The translations under genes and the position numbers were made by a program. Under the pieces are notes generated by a model that saw only the letters and a list, made by a program, of their open reading frames with translations, was not told the DNA's origin and ran no database searches. This document shows, piece after piece, positions 46,259-60,655 of a stretch of 64,000 nt of DNA. How positions within the stretch are numbered: position 1 is the first letter of the stretch; each line of letters starts with the position of its first letter. Source of the stretch: Heterobasidion occidentale (lineage: Eukaryota; Basidiomycota; Agaricomycetes; Russulales; Bondarzewiaceae); contig JBCAQO010000003.1 in assembly GCA_039111635.1 (NCBI GenBank), positions 3,906,001 through 3,970,000 on the forward strand, read 5' to 3'.

Positions 46259-47183
46259 GTCTCTGCCATGTATCGTCCGGGGCGCTTGAATTGCGACGCT
46301 CCGTCTCCCGAAAGGCGAGCGTATGGGGCGGTGGGAGAAATTGAGCACCGACGAGGGGGTTCTTATACCCGGCATATTCTAAGAGAATGATCACAAGTTA
46401 CGACCGCAGTGAAGGGCAAGAAGCATGAGGAGGACGCACTGGAGAATATCACCCAAGCGCTTGTGGTCGTCGATGTCTAGCCGAGACTCGGAATCTAATC
46501 GGATGCGGCGCAAGGAGACTGAGAGTGTTCAGGAGCACACTATCTTCGTCCGATGCTCAATGGCGGAATCGATGCGCAATGGTGGAACCGGCTATCTCAA
46601 GGCTGTTTATAGTAGGGAGAATGCATGCTCCAAGATCCTCGCGCGGCGGGGAATCAGGTGAGGCGTTGCATCATATTTGCGCGAATAAGCGCTATCCCCT
46701 GCGGTATTGAGCTGACCCGCACAAGGCGGACAGCGCTGAAAAGTGTGCAATCGATGTGGAGAGCACCAAGGAAAGATGGGCAAGACGTGGGAATTTTGAG
46801 AATGAGTTTATTTTGGCACCAGACGCGTTGGGCTAGGTCTTAGCCGCCAGCATCGTCAACATTCAACGGGCTTTCCATATGGATGCACCGTTCCGAGTGT
46901 CAACTAGACTCTAGGAACGGTCTGTTTGTGCGGCCGCCGACGGTTACCGGTTATGCAGTTTCTAACCTTGCGACGCCTAACCAGCTCAATGTTGTGGTGA
47001 TCCCCCACGCACTCAAGCTCTCAAGGCTGCACATGCACCGTATGGAACCAGTTACAATTTCTCGTGTAGCCTCATCGCTACTTATGTACTCCTGCCTTCG
47101 ACGTGGATACAGATTCAGGTGTCCGCCGGCATAATAACCCAAAAAAATCGCTCAACAATCGACTCACGCGAACAGAAAGCCAC
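46259..47183. other. Intergenic region, nothing recognised
   Basis: About 0.9 kb between the MFS start and the OPT stop, both on the minus strand. It presumably holds the MFS promoter. Confidence 0.45.
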
Positions 47184-50100
47184 TCATGTGAGCCGCAAGC
47201 AATAGTCTGGGTTACCCTTGGGATTCTGGGAATGAGGGCAGTCGGTCAACGCAAGAACTTGATATGAAAAATTTGGCACTGACAAGGGCCCAGTTGGGAA
47301 AATCGACAGCCTTGCCAGAAGCCCCTCCGACAGCGAACGACCAGACGAAAACCATCACCTGATTGAAGAGTTCATGTCATGCACTCAATATTGTTCGCAG
47401 ACAGGAGCTCACCTGAGTACCGCCATCCAACGCTGCGCTGAGAAGAAAGTTATACTTGCGGAACCATCTCGGGCGGTATCTGTGCGAAGGACATAGATCA
47501 GCCTCAGCTTTAAGTAAGTCACTTCTCTACTTACTTGCGAAGGTACCATTGGGAGAAGATGGCGACAAGGAAGGACGTGAAGACACTGGAATTGATACCA
47601 ACGGACAGGAATCCCAGTTCGGCCACCAATATTGGCGTGAAAATCCTTGAAAAGGAACATCCGAAAATGAGCCACATTGAGGCCAGATATCATGGAGATT
47701 GCATTGTGCTCACTTGTTCCACCCAAATTTGGGGTACTTCTTGTGAAGTAAATAGGTTGGGATAGGGAAACCCAGACCGGCGATGATCATCCACGGAACG
47801 AACTACCACCACAAAGTCGTCAGCGGCGCAATTTGTGGGGAAATGTTAGGCGTAGGACATACTCCGTAGCGTGAACCTGGAGTGTAAAGGGGCTTCCCGA
47901 GCGCACCCCAGGCAATAGCATCGCTGTTGTATGATTGAACCTACGCGAACTATTGAATAATTTTAGAGCGCGAAGAAGAGATATCGCCCTACCTGCTGCC
48001 CAGACCAAACGTTGGTTCCTTGAACGTCCAACAAGATCTCCCGATTAGACGCCAGAACACTCTTCATAATGGCGTAGTTGAGCAAGCCTCCCTGAAATAC
48101 AAGCTTAACTTGATGCTGCATCGAAGCATGAGTGAGACAGACGAACAATTATACCTCCCATTGTTTGGAATGCGAAAGTGGCTCGAGGAGGAAGTTTCGT
48201 GTATTGACCCTGTCACGCAATGAGAAGGCAAAAATTTGGGCAATTGAGAAAAGCGAACCATTTTGAGATCCCGAAGTAGGTTCAGGGTCAATGTGTACGT
48301 TTGGTAACCATACAACGTGAAGTACATGTTTGCTACAGGCTTTCCTGGGATAATAGCACCTCCCACCATCTATAACGCATGAAATATCGTGAGAGGGATG
48401 AACGGAGATGTGGCTTATATTAGGGATGTGTTTCACTTACCTGGACTAAGTTTTCGATCGACGGCTGATAACCAACAGTGCAGTACAATGTGCCAATGAT
48501 CGGCAAAAAGACCGCAGTGATGATGAGAGCAACAATCAAAGCCCACCAAGGCATGCCCGACTTGGCACCGTAAGATGTCCCCAGCGCTATGGCAAAGCAA
48601 ATGATAAAGATGCCACCATACCAGTACCAAGGGACTTAAGGATTGAAAATGTTGTTTGTCATTTGGCTGCTAGCAAAACATTAATTGAAGGACCGCACCC
48701 TCCTTGTAGACCTTGGAGATCAAGGTTTCAGTGTACAGACGAGTTTGTGGGCGTACGGCTCGACATACCTTCATTTTCTTGTAATGGGCATCATTACATT
48801 CGTGGGTCTGAGAAGCAAGTAAGCCTGATTATCGAAAGTCGATACGAAAATGCAAGGTCTCCACATACCGAAGCATTCTTGACTATCTCCCACACATCCT
48901 TGGCGTGCCAGAGAGCAAAGTGCGTCACAGCGGCTAAAAGGACACACAGTAAAATGATGTTTGAGAAGTCGTTTTTATCGATTTTGATGAAAGAACTGAC
49001 CCCCGATATACATTGTCCGACTGACTTTGTAGAGCAACTGCGATGCTGCGTACCAAGGAAGGCCCTGGTATTCAGCGGTCAGCACTAACTCGGTAGAGTG
49101 AACGAACGAACGAACGACGAACCTCGATTTCGAGCTTTGTGCTATTGAGCGTGAAGTCGTCGTTCAAAATCCTCAATTGATCATACCTAAGATGTCACAC
49201 AGACATGTCAGACATTCAAAGATTGCATTAAGACAGAGAAGCTCACTCGGTTCCGTTCTAGAAACATGCAATATTAGTAAACCACACGGCATGATCTCGA
49301 GTAGATATATCACATACCTCATAGTACAGCAGCTGGGTCAAGAATGGGAAATTCTGGGCGTTCCAGATGTTGTTCGCATAGCAGGCACAGAACGCAATCC
49401 TAGAAACACTGTCAACAATTTGCGTGATAGGTAGTGAATGAGGGCGAACACACATGCAAACCGCGCATCCAGCATACAGCGACATCTGAGTTGAGAGGGG
49501 GGTGAACAAAGATCCAATGGCGCCACCTCCACTTCCGACATAGTTCCAGTCGAATGAGAGAGCAAACGTTCCGAGCCCTTCGTTACCCGCAGCACCACCT
49601 AAAAGCCCAATTGACTGAGAAAGCAGGAACAAAACAAGTCGGTAGGAATTTCGCACGCACCGAATATCCTCGTGAACCAAGCGCTATGCCGATTTGCGAG
49701 GCAGAAGATACTAACCCCCGTCAGAGTCGGCGCAATGTACTCAGGGAACCACTCCCAGACGAAGATCGCCACAAAAACGGTCCAGAAAAATTGGACGCGT
49801 TTCTTCTGGAGGAACAAACCCTGCCCACGATGCATAGCGTCGAAGAGCTGGACAGGTGGGATGATGTGCGGATAGACGGCCCAAGTGGGGTACACAAGGT
49901 ATTGGCGCGCCAGCCCTGCAAGCCCATAACCGATGAGCTGGGACCCAATAAGAGTGAAGATGCCAACTGTAAACGATACAGTGAGTTGAGAAGAGTGGAA
50001 AAGAGGTTTAGAGAAGATCGTATACTGGCCTGCAGCATTAGGTCTGACGTTATAATACAGATCTTGCGCTGCAAAGATTGAAATCGCCAGTGCAGAGTCG

Positions 50101-50869
50101 GAGGCCGTTGCGGCCATGATCTGGTATGATAAGTATTGCGAATTGAAAAAGTCATGTACGGATACGTACCGTGATTGCAACATGCTCCTTCAGGTTGAAC
50201 GGCCCATGGTTCATAAAGCGCCAGAAAGTGTTATCTCTTGTCTTGATCTTGGCGGTGACTCCAGGGCCTGGTATGGCTTGATCCAGAATTTTGCCAAGTA
50301 TGAAGGCGATAATCTGAAGGAAAAGACTGCTGACGGTTACCTAGGAAGGTGCGACGATACATAATGAAAGTATGGTTAGCTAGCACTGGCTAGAACTATC
50401 CAAGCGAGCCTTACAGTCTGAGGACGGAAATACTGCAGTAGTTGGAGAAGCTGTCAGTGGAGACCATATCCAGAAGGAACGGATAACGCACAAAAAGCTG
50501 TCCAAGGACTGCACCGAAGCATGCTAGACCGGTGCCAAGAAACATCGACCTGAACGTAAACACAGGGAGAGTCGGATCGTCTTCAAGTGAGATGAGACGT
50601 AGTGCATAGTCCTCCTCCGTTTCTGCACACATCATTAGGACAGGACCCAAGAAAGTTAGACACAACGCACCGATAGGTCTCTCTTTCCCAGTCTCATCGA
50701 GATCAATTGTCCGAACATCTTCGAACACTTCATCTACGTCCGCTGGGCCGTGAACGCTCTGCTCCTTGGTGTCATTATATCCCAATTTCTGCTCTTCAAC
50801 AGATCCTGTCGGACTGAGAGGAGGCTTCTCCTTGAAGGGGCTTGTCGGAGTGTCAATGGCAGAAGACAT
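47184..50869 (-). CDS. OPT-family oligopeptide transporter
   Basis: Predicted proton-coupled importer of small peptides or peptide-like siderophores in the plasma membrane. Start MSSAIDTPTSPFKEKPP at 50869. The soluble N-terminus has VFEDVRTIDLDETG, then LISLEDDPTLPVFTFRSMFL, the family signature FWRFMNHGPFNLKEHVAITI, ATASDSALAISIFAAQDLYY, LIGSQLIGYGLAGLARQYLV, WTVFVAIFVWEWFPEYIAPT, GLGTFALSFDWNYVGSGG, NGTEYDQLRI, HWWYGGIFIICFAIALG, MPWWALIVALIITAVFLPII, NMYFTLYGYQTYT, WSGQQVQSYNSDAIAWGALG and VPWMIIAGLGFPIP. The C-terminal exons read FPNWAL + NPKGNPDYCLRLT. Many short introns (15 or more); exons that I checked join in frame. Confidence 0.88.
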
Positions 50870-51999
50870 ACTCTCGTGTGTCCAGTCTATCCCAGCTCTC
50901 CAGACAGGAGGGGAAGGACCAAGGGATGAGAAGGGGCAGAAGCCGACTCTTAGGGAGCATGACGGCGGGATGGGGCTTTATGGATAGCATCACGGCGCGT
51001 ACATACAGCGTTGAGGTACCGACGTGGGGCCTCCGGCGCGAGTTTGGTAAACGGGTCCATGTGCTTCGATGTTCGCGAGCAAGTCGATAAGGAGATAGGA
51101 AGGATATATGGGCCTACTGCGGCGAGCCGACATCTGCCGACATCCCCGCGATGCAGGGACAAAATTGAATCAGAACAGGGGCGCTCACCGTCAGCGATTG
51201 CGCGAATGGCTAACCTGTTGCACCTTACTGTAAACAGCAAACTTGCCAAGGACATGATCTCTATACGTGTGCAACTGGGCAGTCCGACTGCAGTCCGTGG
51301 CTATTCGTAGACGAGGAGTGACACAGTCAGCTTCGAAAGTCGCCGGTCACGGGTCGGTTAGAGATGATCTAAACGGAACCAGGGATGGTGTTATTCGAAC
51401 GAGCGGTCTGGAAGAAATTCGGATGGCGGGCCACATCGTAAGTACCTCAGGGTTTCAAGCTGACAGGAGTATAAGAGCCTAATGGCTTGTGATGTAGGTC
51501 CCTGCTTTTTGATGCAAACCTTCGCCTACTGACAATCTTGCGCTATCAAAGCGCTCAGCACGCGTGGGTACTGTAGAATTTAGTCAGGTACGTATGCATC
51601 TGGATTCCAGGAGGTGTCGCTAAGAAACAACGTTGGAAGTCTCCTTTCCTAGAAGCAGTGTACGAAGCATCCCAAAAGTACGTCAGCAGCGCGGACGCAG
51701 CAGACTCGTAATGCATGTCGGGACGAAACAGATCAGAATTGACATGGTGTGCGCTCCATTATACGCCCGAGAAGATCCGCAGATCAGTGAAGGCATAGAG
51801 GGAGGCCAGGTCGCAGCTTGTGAGCGTTCTCAGTGGAAGTAGTCGCCAGTCGCAAAGTTTTCGAGTCGTGGTACGATCGATCGAGAGCCGCTACTGACGC
51901 GCCGGCGGCATGAGCACGGACATGAGCATGGTGTTCAGTACGATGATCAATATCGAACGCGAGCTTTTTCGTCTCGCACTACGATGTATTGCTCCAGTA
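50870..51999. other. Intergenic region, nothing recognised
   Basis: About 1.1 kb between the OPT start and the beta-mannosidase stop. Only short frames. Confidence 0.45.
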
Positions 52000-54900
52000 T
52001 TACACAGAGATCGCTCTTTCATTTCCTAACCATGCTGCTACGACACCTCTTCCGCTGAGCCCCTTTGCAACAATGGTCTGGTCATCCCCAGGTACAATAT
52101 CTAGTGCGTTATCGCTCCATTTGACATCTCCCCCCGCGTCTCCAGCGACACTTAGCACCACCCCTTTCACCGGCTTTTTGGCGCTCACCCGGATCTGTTC
52201 ACCGGATACTTCAACTTTGAGGCCCGTGTTCCCAAGGTGGTTCAGATGTTTGAAGGGCTGTGGCCAATCAGCATATCGCGCCACGATGATTCCGGCGTCA
52301 TCCACCAGCTTGGCGGAGGCTACGACCGATGCGCCAGACGCTGGATCGGCAGCTGGAGTTGGGACGCGAACGACTAAGAGCTCCGTGCTTTGGTTTGGGA
52401 AAAGAGTGACAGTGCTTGAACGTGTTTCCATCCAGGAGGACGCAAGGTCGTGGAATGATAATATGAGTCGCAATTTCTGCGAGATCAAGGTAGAGTTGGT
52501 GCTCCATATTGAGATATTTGCCTCTTTCGTTTGGAAAGCGCCAAACTCGTAGCACTGTTAAATCCATCAGAAATATCTCCAGTAAAAGTAGAAGGAAAAG
52601 GTTACCTGTTTTGGGCGGTCTGTCTCCCTATTCTTGGTGACCTGTGCATTTGATAGGATCAGAATGTGAGACAGATGAGGCCCTGGTTGACATACTGAGC
52701 GCAGGATCCCAACGCTTATAGGTCTCAGCTCTCGTGCAATGGTATAGTATACTGGTTTTGGTCGCAGCTAATATGCAAGTCGAGGTTCAATTGACATACC
52801 AGGGAGGGCAGTGACGATACTCACGAAATAATCGACAATGGCCCACGAGGTAACAGGCCAGCAATCGTTGAGTTGCCAAACAATGACTCCTGCAGTCTAA
52901 AATAATGAAATATTGGAATACTCCCGTGAAATTGGAATTGGGAGGTCTGGAGGACGTACGTATTCCTTTCCCTTCCCCCGCCACTCTCTCTTCCAAACAC
53001 GATAAGCATAACTAACAGCCTCTGACTGCATAAGCTGTGTATTATAGACGTGCCTGAGAACATCGATGCCTTTAGCGAAGGAATCCGAGACGTCTGGACA
53101 TTAGTAACCACGCACGTTTCGAGGTCGCTTGTCAAGCGGAAGCTCTCGTTCATAGGAATAGCAAACCGCCGTTCGTGCTGACCTGCACGACAATGCTGTC
53201 CCATGATAGGCGCTTGAGCATATCGTTCCTTTGGATCATCACGCATAGATCCCATCCAGTAGTCGATAGTCGATAATGAAGGCATACTGGGCATCCCGAA
53301 CTCGCTGCGGGTCACGAGAGATAGACGAACCAGATCAATGACAGGTATGCGAAGAACGGCAGAGTAAAAACTGAATCTCACCTGACAAAACGACCGCCCA
53401 TCTCGTCATATTTCTGCCATGGCAACTCTTTTCCGCCCCACACATCCCATTGATGTACATCACCTATGGTAGGATCAGAGGTATCCCATCCCTTTCCGCC
53501 GTAGGGCGACCCCCGATGGTATGGCACCTGCGGGAAAGTAAGGCTCTCGACAACGGACGGCAAGACGGTCTCGTAGAGTATACGAGCAGGAAGATCTGTC
53601 TCAACCCCCCATTGCAGAATCTGCTGATAATCTGATTGAAAATAAGCGATTGCAGCGGTTGATTTCAGCTGAAAGGACCCTTACCCTCGTTGTTGCCGCA
53701 GAAGAGAGCTAAGGATGGATGGTGGCGCAATCGCAATACATTATCTTCTGCTTCCTGGCGCACGTTTTCCACAAATTTCTCGTATGCAGGGTATATGCCA
53801 CATGCAAACTGGAAGTCTTGCCAGACGAGAATGCCAAGCTCTGAGAAAGATTTCAGCCCAATCAAAGATACCATAGAGATGTCGAAAACACCGCACCGTC
53901 ACAGATATCATAGAAGATGTCAGGCTCATACACACCGCCGCCCCAGAGTCGAACCATGTTCTGATTGCCGTCTCGTAAAAGAGTGAGCCAACTCCGATAC
54001 CGTTCAGCTGTTATTTGCGTGAGGAAATTATCAGCAGGAATCCAGTTGGAGCCTGTATGTAATAATGTCTCCATGTCAAATCGAAAGCGCAAGCGAAAGA
54101 GGCTAAAAACAGACCACCGATGAACATTCGAACGTTGTTGACCTCAAAGAGGAACGTCGATCCTTTACCGTATTGATCAGCGTGCTGGAGGGACTCCTGT
54201 ATGAGCCTACGCGCCGGAAGCCGATGTTCTGCGTTTTTGTGTCGAGGACGTCTCCACCCTATCCTCCAGGCGGGTCAATCCGGGTGTCCGGGTGTATGCA
54301 AGGATGCCACGCACGTTGTTTAACAAAATAACTTCGACCTGATACAGTGCTTGCTTTCCATAGCCGACCGGCCACCAAAGCGCCACCTCCTCTTTTTGAA
54401 ATGTCCAATGCACGATATCCTCCGCTAGGCTCGTTCCGCTGGGCACCCCGCCGTCAGCATAGGTAAGGCTAGCGTCCTCTGACCGAATCACAGCTCCCGA
54501 CGCCGTGTCCGTGATGGTCACGCGGGCGGTATCGGCTAAGGAGGTGTGTCCTTTCAGCACGAGGTCAAGTGAAAACGAAGGCTCGAGGTCGGATGAGACT
54601 AGAGCTTTAGTGTGAATGGATTGAATACGAGTCGTGTGTGCGATCAAGCGAATGGGTCGGTACGGCCCCACAGTCATGAGTTCAGGGCCCTACGGAACAG
54701 AGCATTCAGGGAACGAAGGCCACTAAACACGTTCGGACCAAGCTCACCCAATCCCACCTGAGAGAGAACAATGACGAACTGATCGCACTAAGAGGATAAA
54801 GTGAGACCTACCGCCAGTCGTATTGTGCCTTTCGAACATAGACGCGGCTTGGATCACCAAGGTTACACGATCCCGCGCGGACGCGTCCAAATTCCTCCTC

Positions 54901-55531
54901 GAGTTTCTTGCCGATCAAATATGCGGACTTGAAGTGCAATAACAGAATGTTTTGTTCTCTCAAGGCGCTCTTTTCTATGTCCAACTAGAGCATATATCGG
55001 CGCTAGTGTACCATGCGTCGCTGAAAACCGAGAAAAACGTACCCTATAGGTACGAAATTGATTATCCGAAGATAGGATGTTTGACCCATTCTTATGTAGA
55101 GAAATCAATTCGCAAACACTTAAGGTCAGTGATGACACGTTCAGAGCCAATGAAACTCACAAGATACACATCGGCGAACGTATCAAGACCCTCAAATACG
55201 ATCTCAAAATGCTGTGCATGTTCAAAGACTCCTCCAAGGGAGAATGACGTTGTATAAAGCCATTCTGTCATGCCGATCCCTTATAGTTGAAAAAGTAAGT
55301 CGAGTCGAGGAAGATGCGGCGAAGTCACGTACATTGGACCTTGTGTTCGTTGAACTCTACGTATGGGTCGGGTATCATCTTCGACTTCAGAAGCTCGACG
55401 TGGATCTCGGATGGGAACGCGTGTGCATTATGCCATTCGCCACGCGCCGACTCGTCGAGTACGGATGAGATCGAGGGATCGCGTTCCTTCCACTGCCAAC
55501 CCTTATCGATGTCAACGATTTTCGCCGTCAT
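52000..55531 (-). CDS. Beta-mannosidase, glycoside hydrolase family 2
   Basis: Predicted to release beta-mannose from the non-reducing ends of manno-oligosaccharides or N-glycan cores. MTAKIVDIDKGWQWKERD at 55531 starts the sugar-binding domain (YVEFNEHKVQW, EIVFEGLDTFADVYL). ALWWPVGYGKQALYQVEV and VLDTKTQNIGFRR lead to the catalytic barrel: NGSNWIPADNF, NMVRLWGGGVYEPDIFYDICD, ELGILVWQDFQFACGIYP, FCGNNE (acid/base Glu, codon 53686-53688) and SEFGMPSMPS (nucleophile Glu, 53301-53303), then TAGVIVWQLNDCWPVTSWAI and a C-terminal Ig-like domain ending WLGNERAISV. Length fits the family (about 850-900 residues). No signal peptide is evident, which suggests the cytosolic type. After FRRV (about 54205-54209) one base appears to be missing before LIQESLQHADQYGKG. 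Confidence 0.86.
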
Positions 55532-56421
55532 TGTTTCGCAGTAGCGGCGAGCAAGCTTGCTTCTCTCCGCCCGGGATCCTACTTATATGCATTCTCAGAC
55601 TGGTCGACACATGACACGAGAGTGGGAACGTACTCTGGACATGACCAGGTGCCTTTTGCCGATGTTATTCCGGTGGATGCCTGCCCAGTCATGCACGGCT
55701 GGGATCGGCTTTACAGTTTCGATTCGACCAACCCCAACAGGAAAAAAAAGTGAGCATGCACATTTTGTGATCAAGCTGCTCGCATGCCGTATCGACGGAG
55801 GACGATTTCCCAGGTTGCGTCGCGCAGTCTCCCACTGTCCTTCAGCACGATATCCCCCAAAACCCTCTCTTATCGGCCCGCCCGTCATGATATCGTCCCT
55901 TCAGATCATTCCTCATATTTGTGCCTAGCACAGGACTCTTGGTGGGCTCGAAAAGATCACTCACATGGCATCTGAAGACTAGGCGGAAGGATACTTGGAG
56001 GAGACGCAATCAAAACTGCTCGGTAGATGTCTGGCACCGATCCCTGTAAGTCTTCTAACATCCTGTTCAGGGTTTTAGCAGCGCCTTTCGGCGGTACGAA
56101 GAACAGAACTGGAACAGAGCAGGAAACGATTCGGGAGATCTGCCCGGGGAGGGCTTACGTGATGATGACGATTTTCCCAGAAAGGGAAGCTTGGGATGAG
56201 ACTGGAGTCATGCAGTCGGATCTGGCGCACGTCCTCTTGCTGCTTGCTGCTAACCAACACACTCATCGCACGACTCGCTCTATTTCTCTCTATACTCTCT
56301 GCTACTTTGGATATCTATCGTGCCATCTTCGTGAACCCTTTTTCCTCATATTTATTTGCACGGCCCTTCTGACCCCACACTTGGTCTTGAGCTTTATCTT
56401 CGTTCATTATCTCCCCGTTTA
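55532..56421. other. Divergent intergenic region
   Basis: About 0.9 kb shared upstream region of the beta-mannosidase (-) and the BCAS3-like gene (+). A C/T-rich stretch with ctctatttctctctatactctctgc precedes the latter. No gene recognised. Confidence 0.45.
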
Positions 56422-59400
56422 ATGCCATCTAGGAACCCACGCAATGCCTCTCGCAAACACAACCCAAAGTCTACCTCTGCAATTTCTCTTCTTTCCCAGC
56501 TCGATGACACACCGCCTGCTATGCCTCGTTCGCCATCCCTTGTCGTAGATTTTGATCAGCCCCACCGGAATCCTCCCAGCTTGTCTCTGCTTTCGACCCC
56601 GATATCGAGCGCGTTGGAGAGCCGGGTACGGGTGCGATACAGGGTTTCTATGAACCAGTAGAGTCATCGGATGCGGAGGATGATCCGGTCCTTCCACTTC
56701 CCACTGCACAGCAAGTGGATCGTTGAAGGAGTCTGGACACGTCAGGTCACCAGTACTTGCTCGGTGAGTTCCTTGCATTCACACTCATATCTTAGACACT
56801 GCTTCTGTGCACACACCCCTTGACGTATATCGGTCGCCTTTTGGTGTTTGCCTCGCGACGTGACCGAGGCGAGCGCTCTTCGATTAGTTTCCATATCCCG
56901 AGGCCTACACGCATCCATCTCGCAGTCCGTCTCCCCAATTAGCAACACGTGTGCTCCTCGCTGAATGGACACAACTTGCCCTTCTTACTTCTCATACTTG
57001 ATTCGTGCTTGAGTCACTCCTTACCACTGACAACGCTACTATCACAGACATTCCACTCGACTTGAGGGTCTTTCACGAACAATGCGCAATTATGTTCCCT
57101 CGTCTATCTCAATTCCCATCCCTTCCGCAGCACCCTCCCCTCCGCGTGTGTCTCGCCCGGTCTCTTTTGGTAGCTTCATGACGCCTTCCAGCCCCTCTGA
57201 GAGACGACATCGAACTATGGGGACAGAGGATCGTCATCCTCGGAGAGAGGGAGCGCACACGGCGGAGGATATTTTCAGTCTCGACGAACATGAGGATGAG
57301 CGCGTTGGACAAGCAAGGACCCGAACACGGTACCCTGGAGCCGATGCAGAGGAGATCACTTGGTCCAAGTGGGATACCCTGTTCGATCGTAGCAGGAGCC
57401 AGGCCAGGTCAGTATTAGAGACATGTTATGTATGTACTCATCTTAACAGAGCACCGTAGGCGTCTGCTCCTGCTCGGTTACCGGTTAGGCTTGCAGATTT
57501 GGGATTGCACGACCCTCGACTCCATCGACGAACTCCTCAACATCACTACGGCGGATTGGGGAACTGTATCAGCTGCGGCGATCCTTCCATCTCCTGATTC
57601 TACTCAGGTAGACGAGTTCTTGCACGACAGGCCTTTGGTGGGCATCATGTACGTTGCAATTCTGCGCTCTCTTTCGGACTATGCTAAGTTGCTCCTAGTG
57701 CGAGTCGGCCTCACAGCGAGCCTGAATTCATTATATATTCACTGTTGCGTCACGATATCATCAAGCGACGTTCTTTTCATGGCCTTGTATCATTCTCACC
57801 AAATGCAAACTTTATAATCATTGTACGTCGGTATCGTCTCGTCCGCGATATCGCTGACCATTTACCAGAGCACAACAAATCCAGCGACACTTCGTATTCT
57901 TTCGGCTTGTACACTGACGATATTATCTATAATCCCCTCTTCCTCCCTTACTCTTTTTTTACCTCCTCAATCGCCTCCTTTCAACAATCACAACATAAAC
58001 AAAGATACCGATGTATTACAAGACAATCCTGTAGATTCCGACACGTTCCCGCCAGATCAGCCCAAGGCCGTTTTTGCGCTCTCCCACCGCCTTCTTGCAT
58101 ATGCGTCTCCCCCACCTCGACCGGATTCTCCAACGGCCACTCCCTTGTCGACACGCCCACGCACTCGCGAACCTTCAAGGGACGATATCAAGAGCCTCTC
58201 CCAAGCCGACATCAGTACTTTTGCGCTGCGCGTGGGCGGCAACGTTCTCAGCGGACTTCGGACGCTTGGCGAAGTCGCGTATTCCGCCGCGCGCACACGC
58301 ATGTCAGGCGACCAAGCGCAAGTGAACATGCATCGCGCATCTCCTGCGAACAACACATTCTTTTCACGCAGCGCACCAGCGACTAGCGTCTCTCATGAAC
58401 GGCATTCGCAGAATGAGACCAGTGACGCTGGCGCTGTGCGTGCTGTCGTTGACCTTGGCGAAGACTCCGAGCCTTTGACTGGCCGGAGCAAGGCGTATGC
58501 CGCGCCGCTTTTGACTCCCACTGACGACACGAAGAGTTTTTATGTCACCATTTTGGACTTACGTTCGCTGTTATCCACCTCGTCGACGTCTATGGCACAA
58601 CCCGCTGTGGTTGCGGAGTTCATGGTGTCCAAGCGCCACCCTGTGTCTGCGCTTCGGTTCTCGTCTGATGGGAGTTTGCTCATGATTGTGCCCGAAGATG
58701 GTCAGACGATCAAAGTTTTCCAGATACGACCGCCCCCGCGCGCCTTGCAAGGTTTGCGCGACGCTGACGGTGCGCGTCGTGGCAGCACGGAGGTGAGTCA
58801 TGCGCTCAACGGACGTACGCAGTGACTGACTCTCTGGTGAAGAGTGACCGTGCCCCATGGCATATTTACGACCTTCGTCGCGGCCGAACGTCTGCGGTGG
58901 TCGAGGACATCGACTGGGCTTCGGACGGAAGATGGGTGGCAATCGGCTCAAGAAAGCGCACCGTGCACATCTTCGCCACGAACCCTTACGGAGGGAAGCC
59001 AGACGAACGAAGTCATATCAATGGTCGTGTCGCAAACTCGGGTGAATTGGTGAGCGAGGCCTCCCATCGCTGAGCATAAACGCTGACAATGCCATAGCAG
59101 CCGCTGTCCACTACCCTATCTCCCATTGTCAGATTTCGTGCGCCGCGTTCCTCGTCTGTTGACCCAGCCCTGGGTCGACTGAGCTTCATTTTCATCAAGT
59201 CGGGCGACCGCTCGCTTCCACCTAGACTTCTGCCCGTAGAATCTGTGCAACCTACCTCGCCAACTACGACAACATCTGCTCATTCCTCGCCATCTCACAA
59301 ATCCGAGCCCCTCTCTCCACCGCTGCGTCCTCATCGGCCGAAGAACTATCAAGACATGCTGTTATTTGATCAGACGGACGGAACATTGTCTTTGCGTCGT

Positions 59401-60655
59401 TTCTTCATTGACCTCCGTGCTAACGATCACAGCCTCATTGTCCCCGGAGCCATTCCTGGTTTGGGAGGTACGAGCATCTCTCTGCCTGCGAGGACGCCTT
59501 TCAATTGGATAAATGCGCCACCACCGACCACGGGAGGGCAGACTTGAGAACTTCGGGACTGACGAAAATGATGAAAAGGACTACGGAGCTTTCGGCGCGT
59601 GAGGTCGACGTTGCGACGTGGAATCTAAGACGGGAATACGATTGGCCAGAGCTCAAGCGCACGTTGCAAGAATACCGAACATCCACAGGTAGCCGGGATG
59701 CGGTTCAGGGTTCCACCAAGTGAGTCTTACCGTTGACCTTCGACGATAGCCGTTGCTCATACTGGCAGAAAGTTGGCTATCGCACGCGGAACTGCTGACA
59801 AGCTCTCAATCGTCACTCGTACTCCCGAGGTCTGTCTATCTATCACATCAATTTTCTTTCCACGCTCTCGGCGAAGATTATCACGCGCTCGTTCGGCGCT
59901 ATCACTTCGACATTCCTTCTACGAAGATAGAGGTGCGCAGAGAGGTTGAGATTAGCGCGTATTCTACGGACAACAGCGAGGCCTTTGTTCAAGGGCTTCA
60001 TTCTCCCCTTGAAATCGGACATCCCTCCTCGTCCTTCGATGAGCCGCTTTCGTCGGCGCTTTCAAGCGACATGGTCTATCCTTCCTCTCCGCCCGTCATC
60101 CCTATGTTCCCAAACGGCACGCCTGGCTCCAAGCCGAGCTCGTTCAGGAGTCCGCTGCCTGTACAGCGCATGGCTGCCGGTATCAGTGACGGGATGAGCG
60201 ACGGCTTGGGGCGGCTTCGGCGCGAGATTGGGAAGGTCCGCTCGCCGAGGCTGATTGCGAGGCCAGATAGCACGCTTGGCATGAGCGGGAACCTCGGGCG
60301 CATGACGCTGGAGTTCGACGAGGAGGATGAGGACTTCGTGTTGACGCATAGCCGGAAGGCGGCTTCTTCTGCTGAACGGGGCGATGGTGACGATTCTATC
60401 GACGCGGACGATGATGCGATGTCTCGGTCGACGTCGCGGGATGAGGGTGACGAGTCGGGGGCGTCGATATCGACTCCGTCGTCTGGGGATTGCGAACGAG
60501 AAGCGCGGAACGTGGATCAGGCGTGGATGGGATGGGAGCTGGAGGACACGCAGGCGGTGGAAGATATGGAGCAGTTCCACGAGATTTCGGCTGTAGGGCT
60601 CATGGACGAAGAGCAGGCGCAGGTGAAGAGCCGTGGTCGTTCTAGTAGGATGTGA
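56422..60655 (+). CDS. BCAS3-like WD40 protein
   Basis: Relative of BCAS3, which in animals binds phosphoinositides and joins PHAF1 at the autophagosome-forming membrane; the same role is inferred here. Start MPSRNPRNASRKHNPKS. Later exons: EDIFSLDEHEDERVG, EITWSKWDTLFDRS, LLLLGYRLGLQIWDCTTLD (blade 1), FSPNANFIII, STTNPATLRILSACTLTIL, FALSHRLLAYASPPPRPDSP, GGNVLSGLRTLGEVAY, HPVSALRFSSDGSLLMIVP, APWHIYDLRRGRTSAVVED, IDWASDGRWVAIGSRKRTVH, IFATNPYGGKPDERSHINGR, then the BCAS3 domain SLVLPRSVYLSHQFSFHALG and an acidic tail with DQAWMGWELEDTQAVEDMEQ. Three places (about 56565-56585, 56695-56712 and 59528-59540) each need one missing base. An alternative is a decayed gene, but the long open exons argue against it. 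Confidence 0.8.
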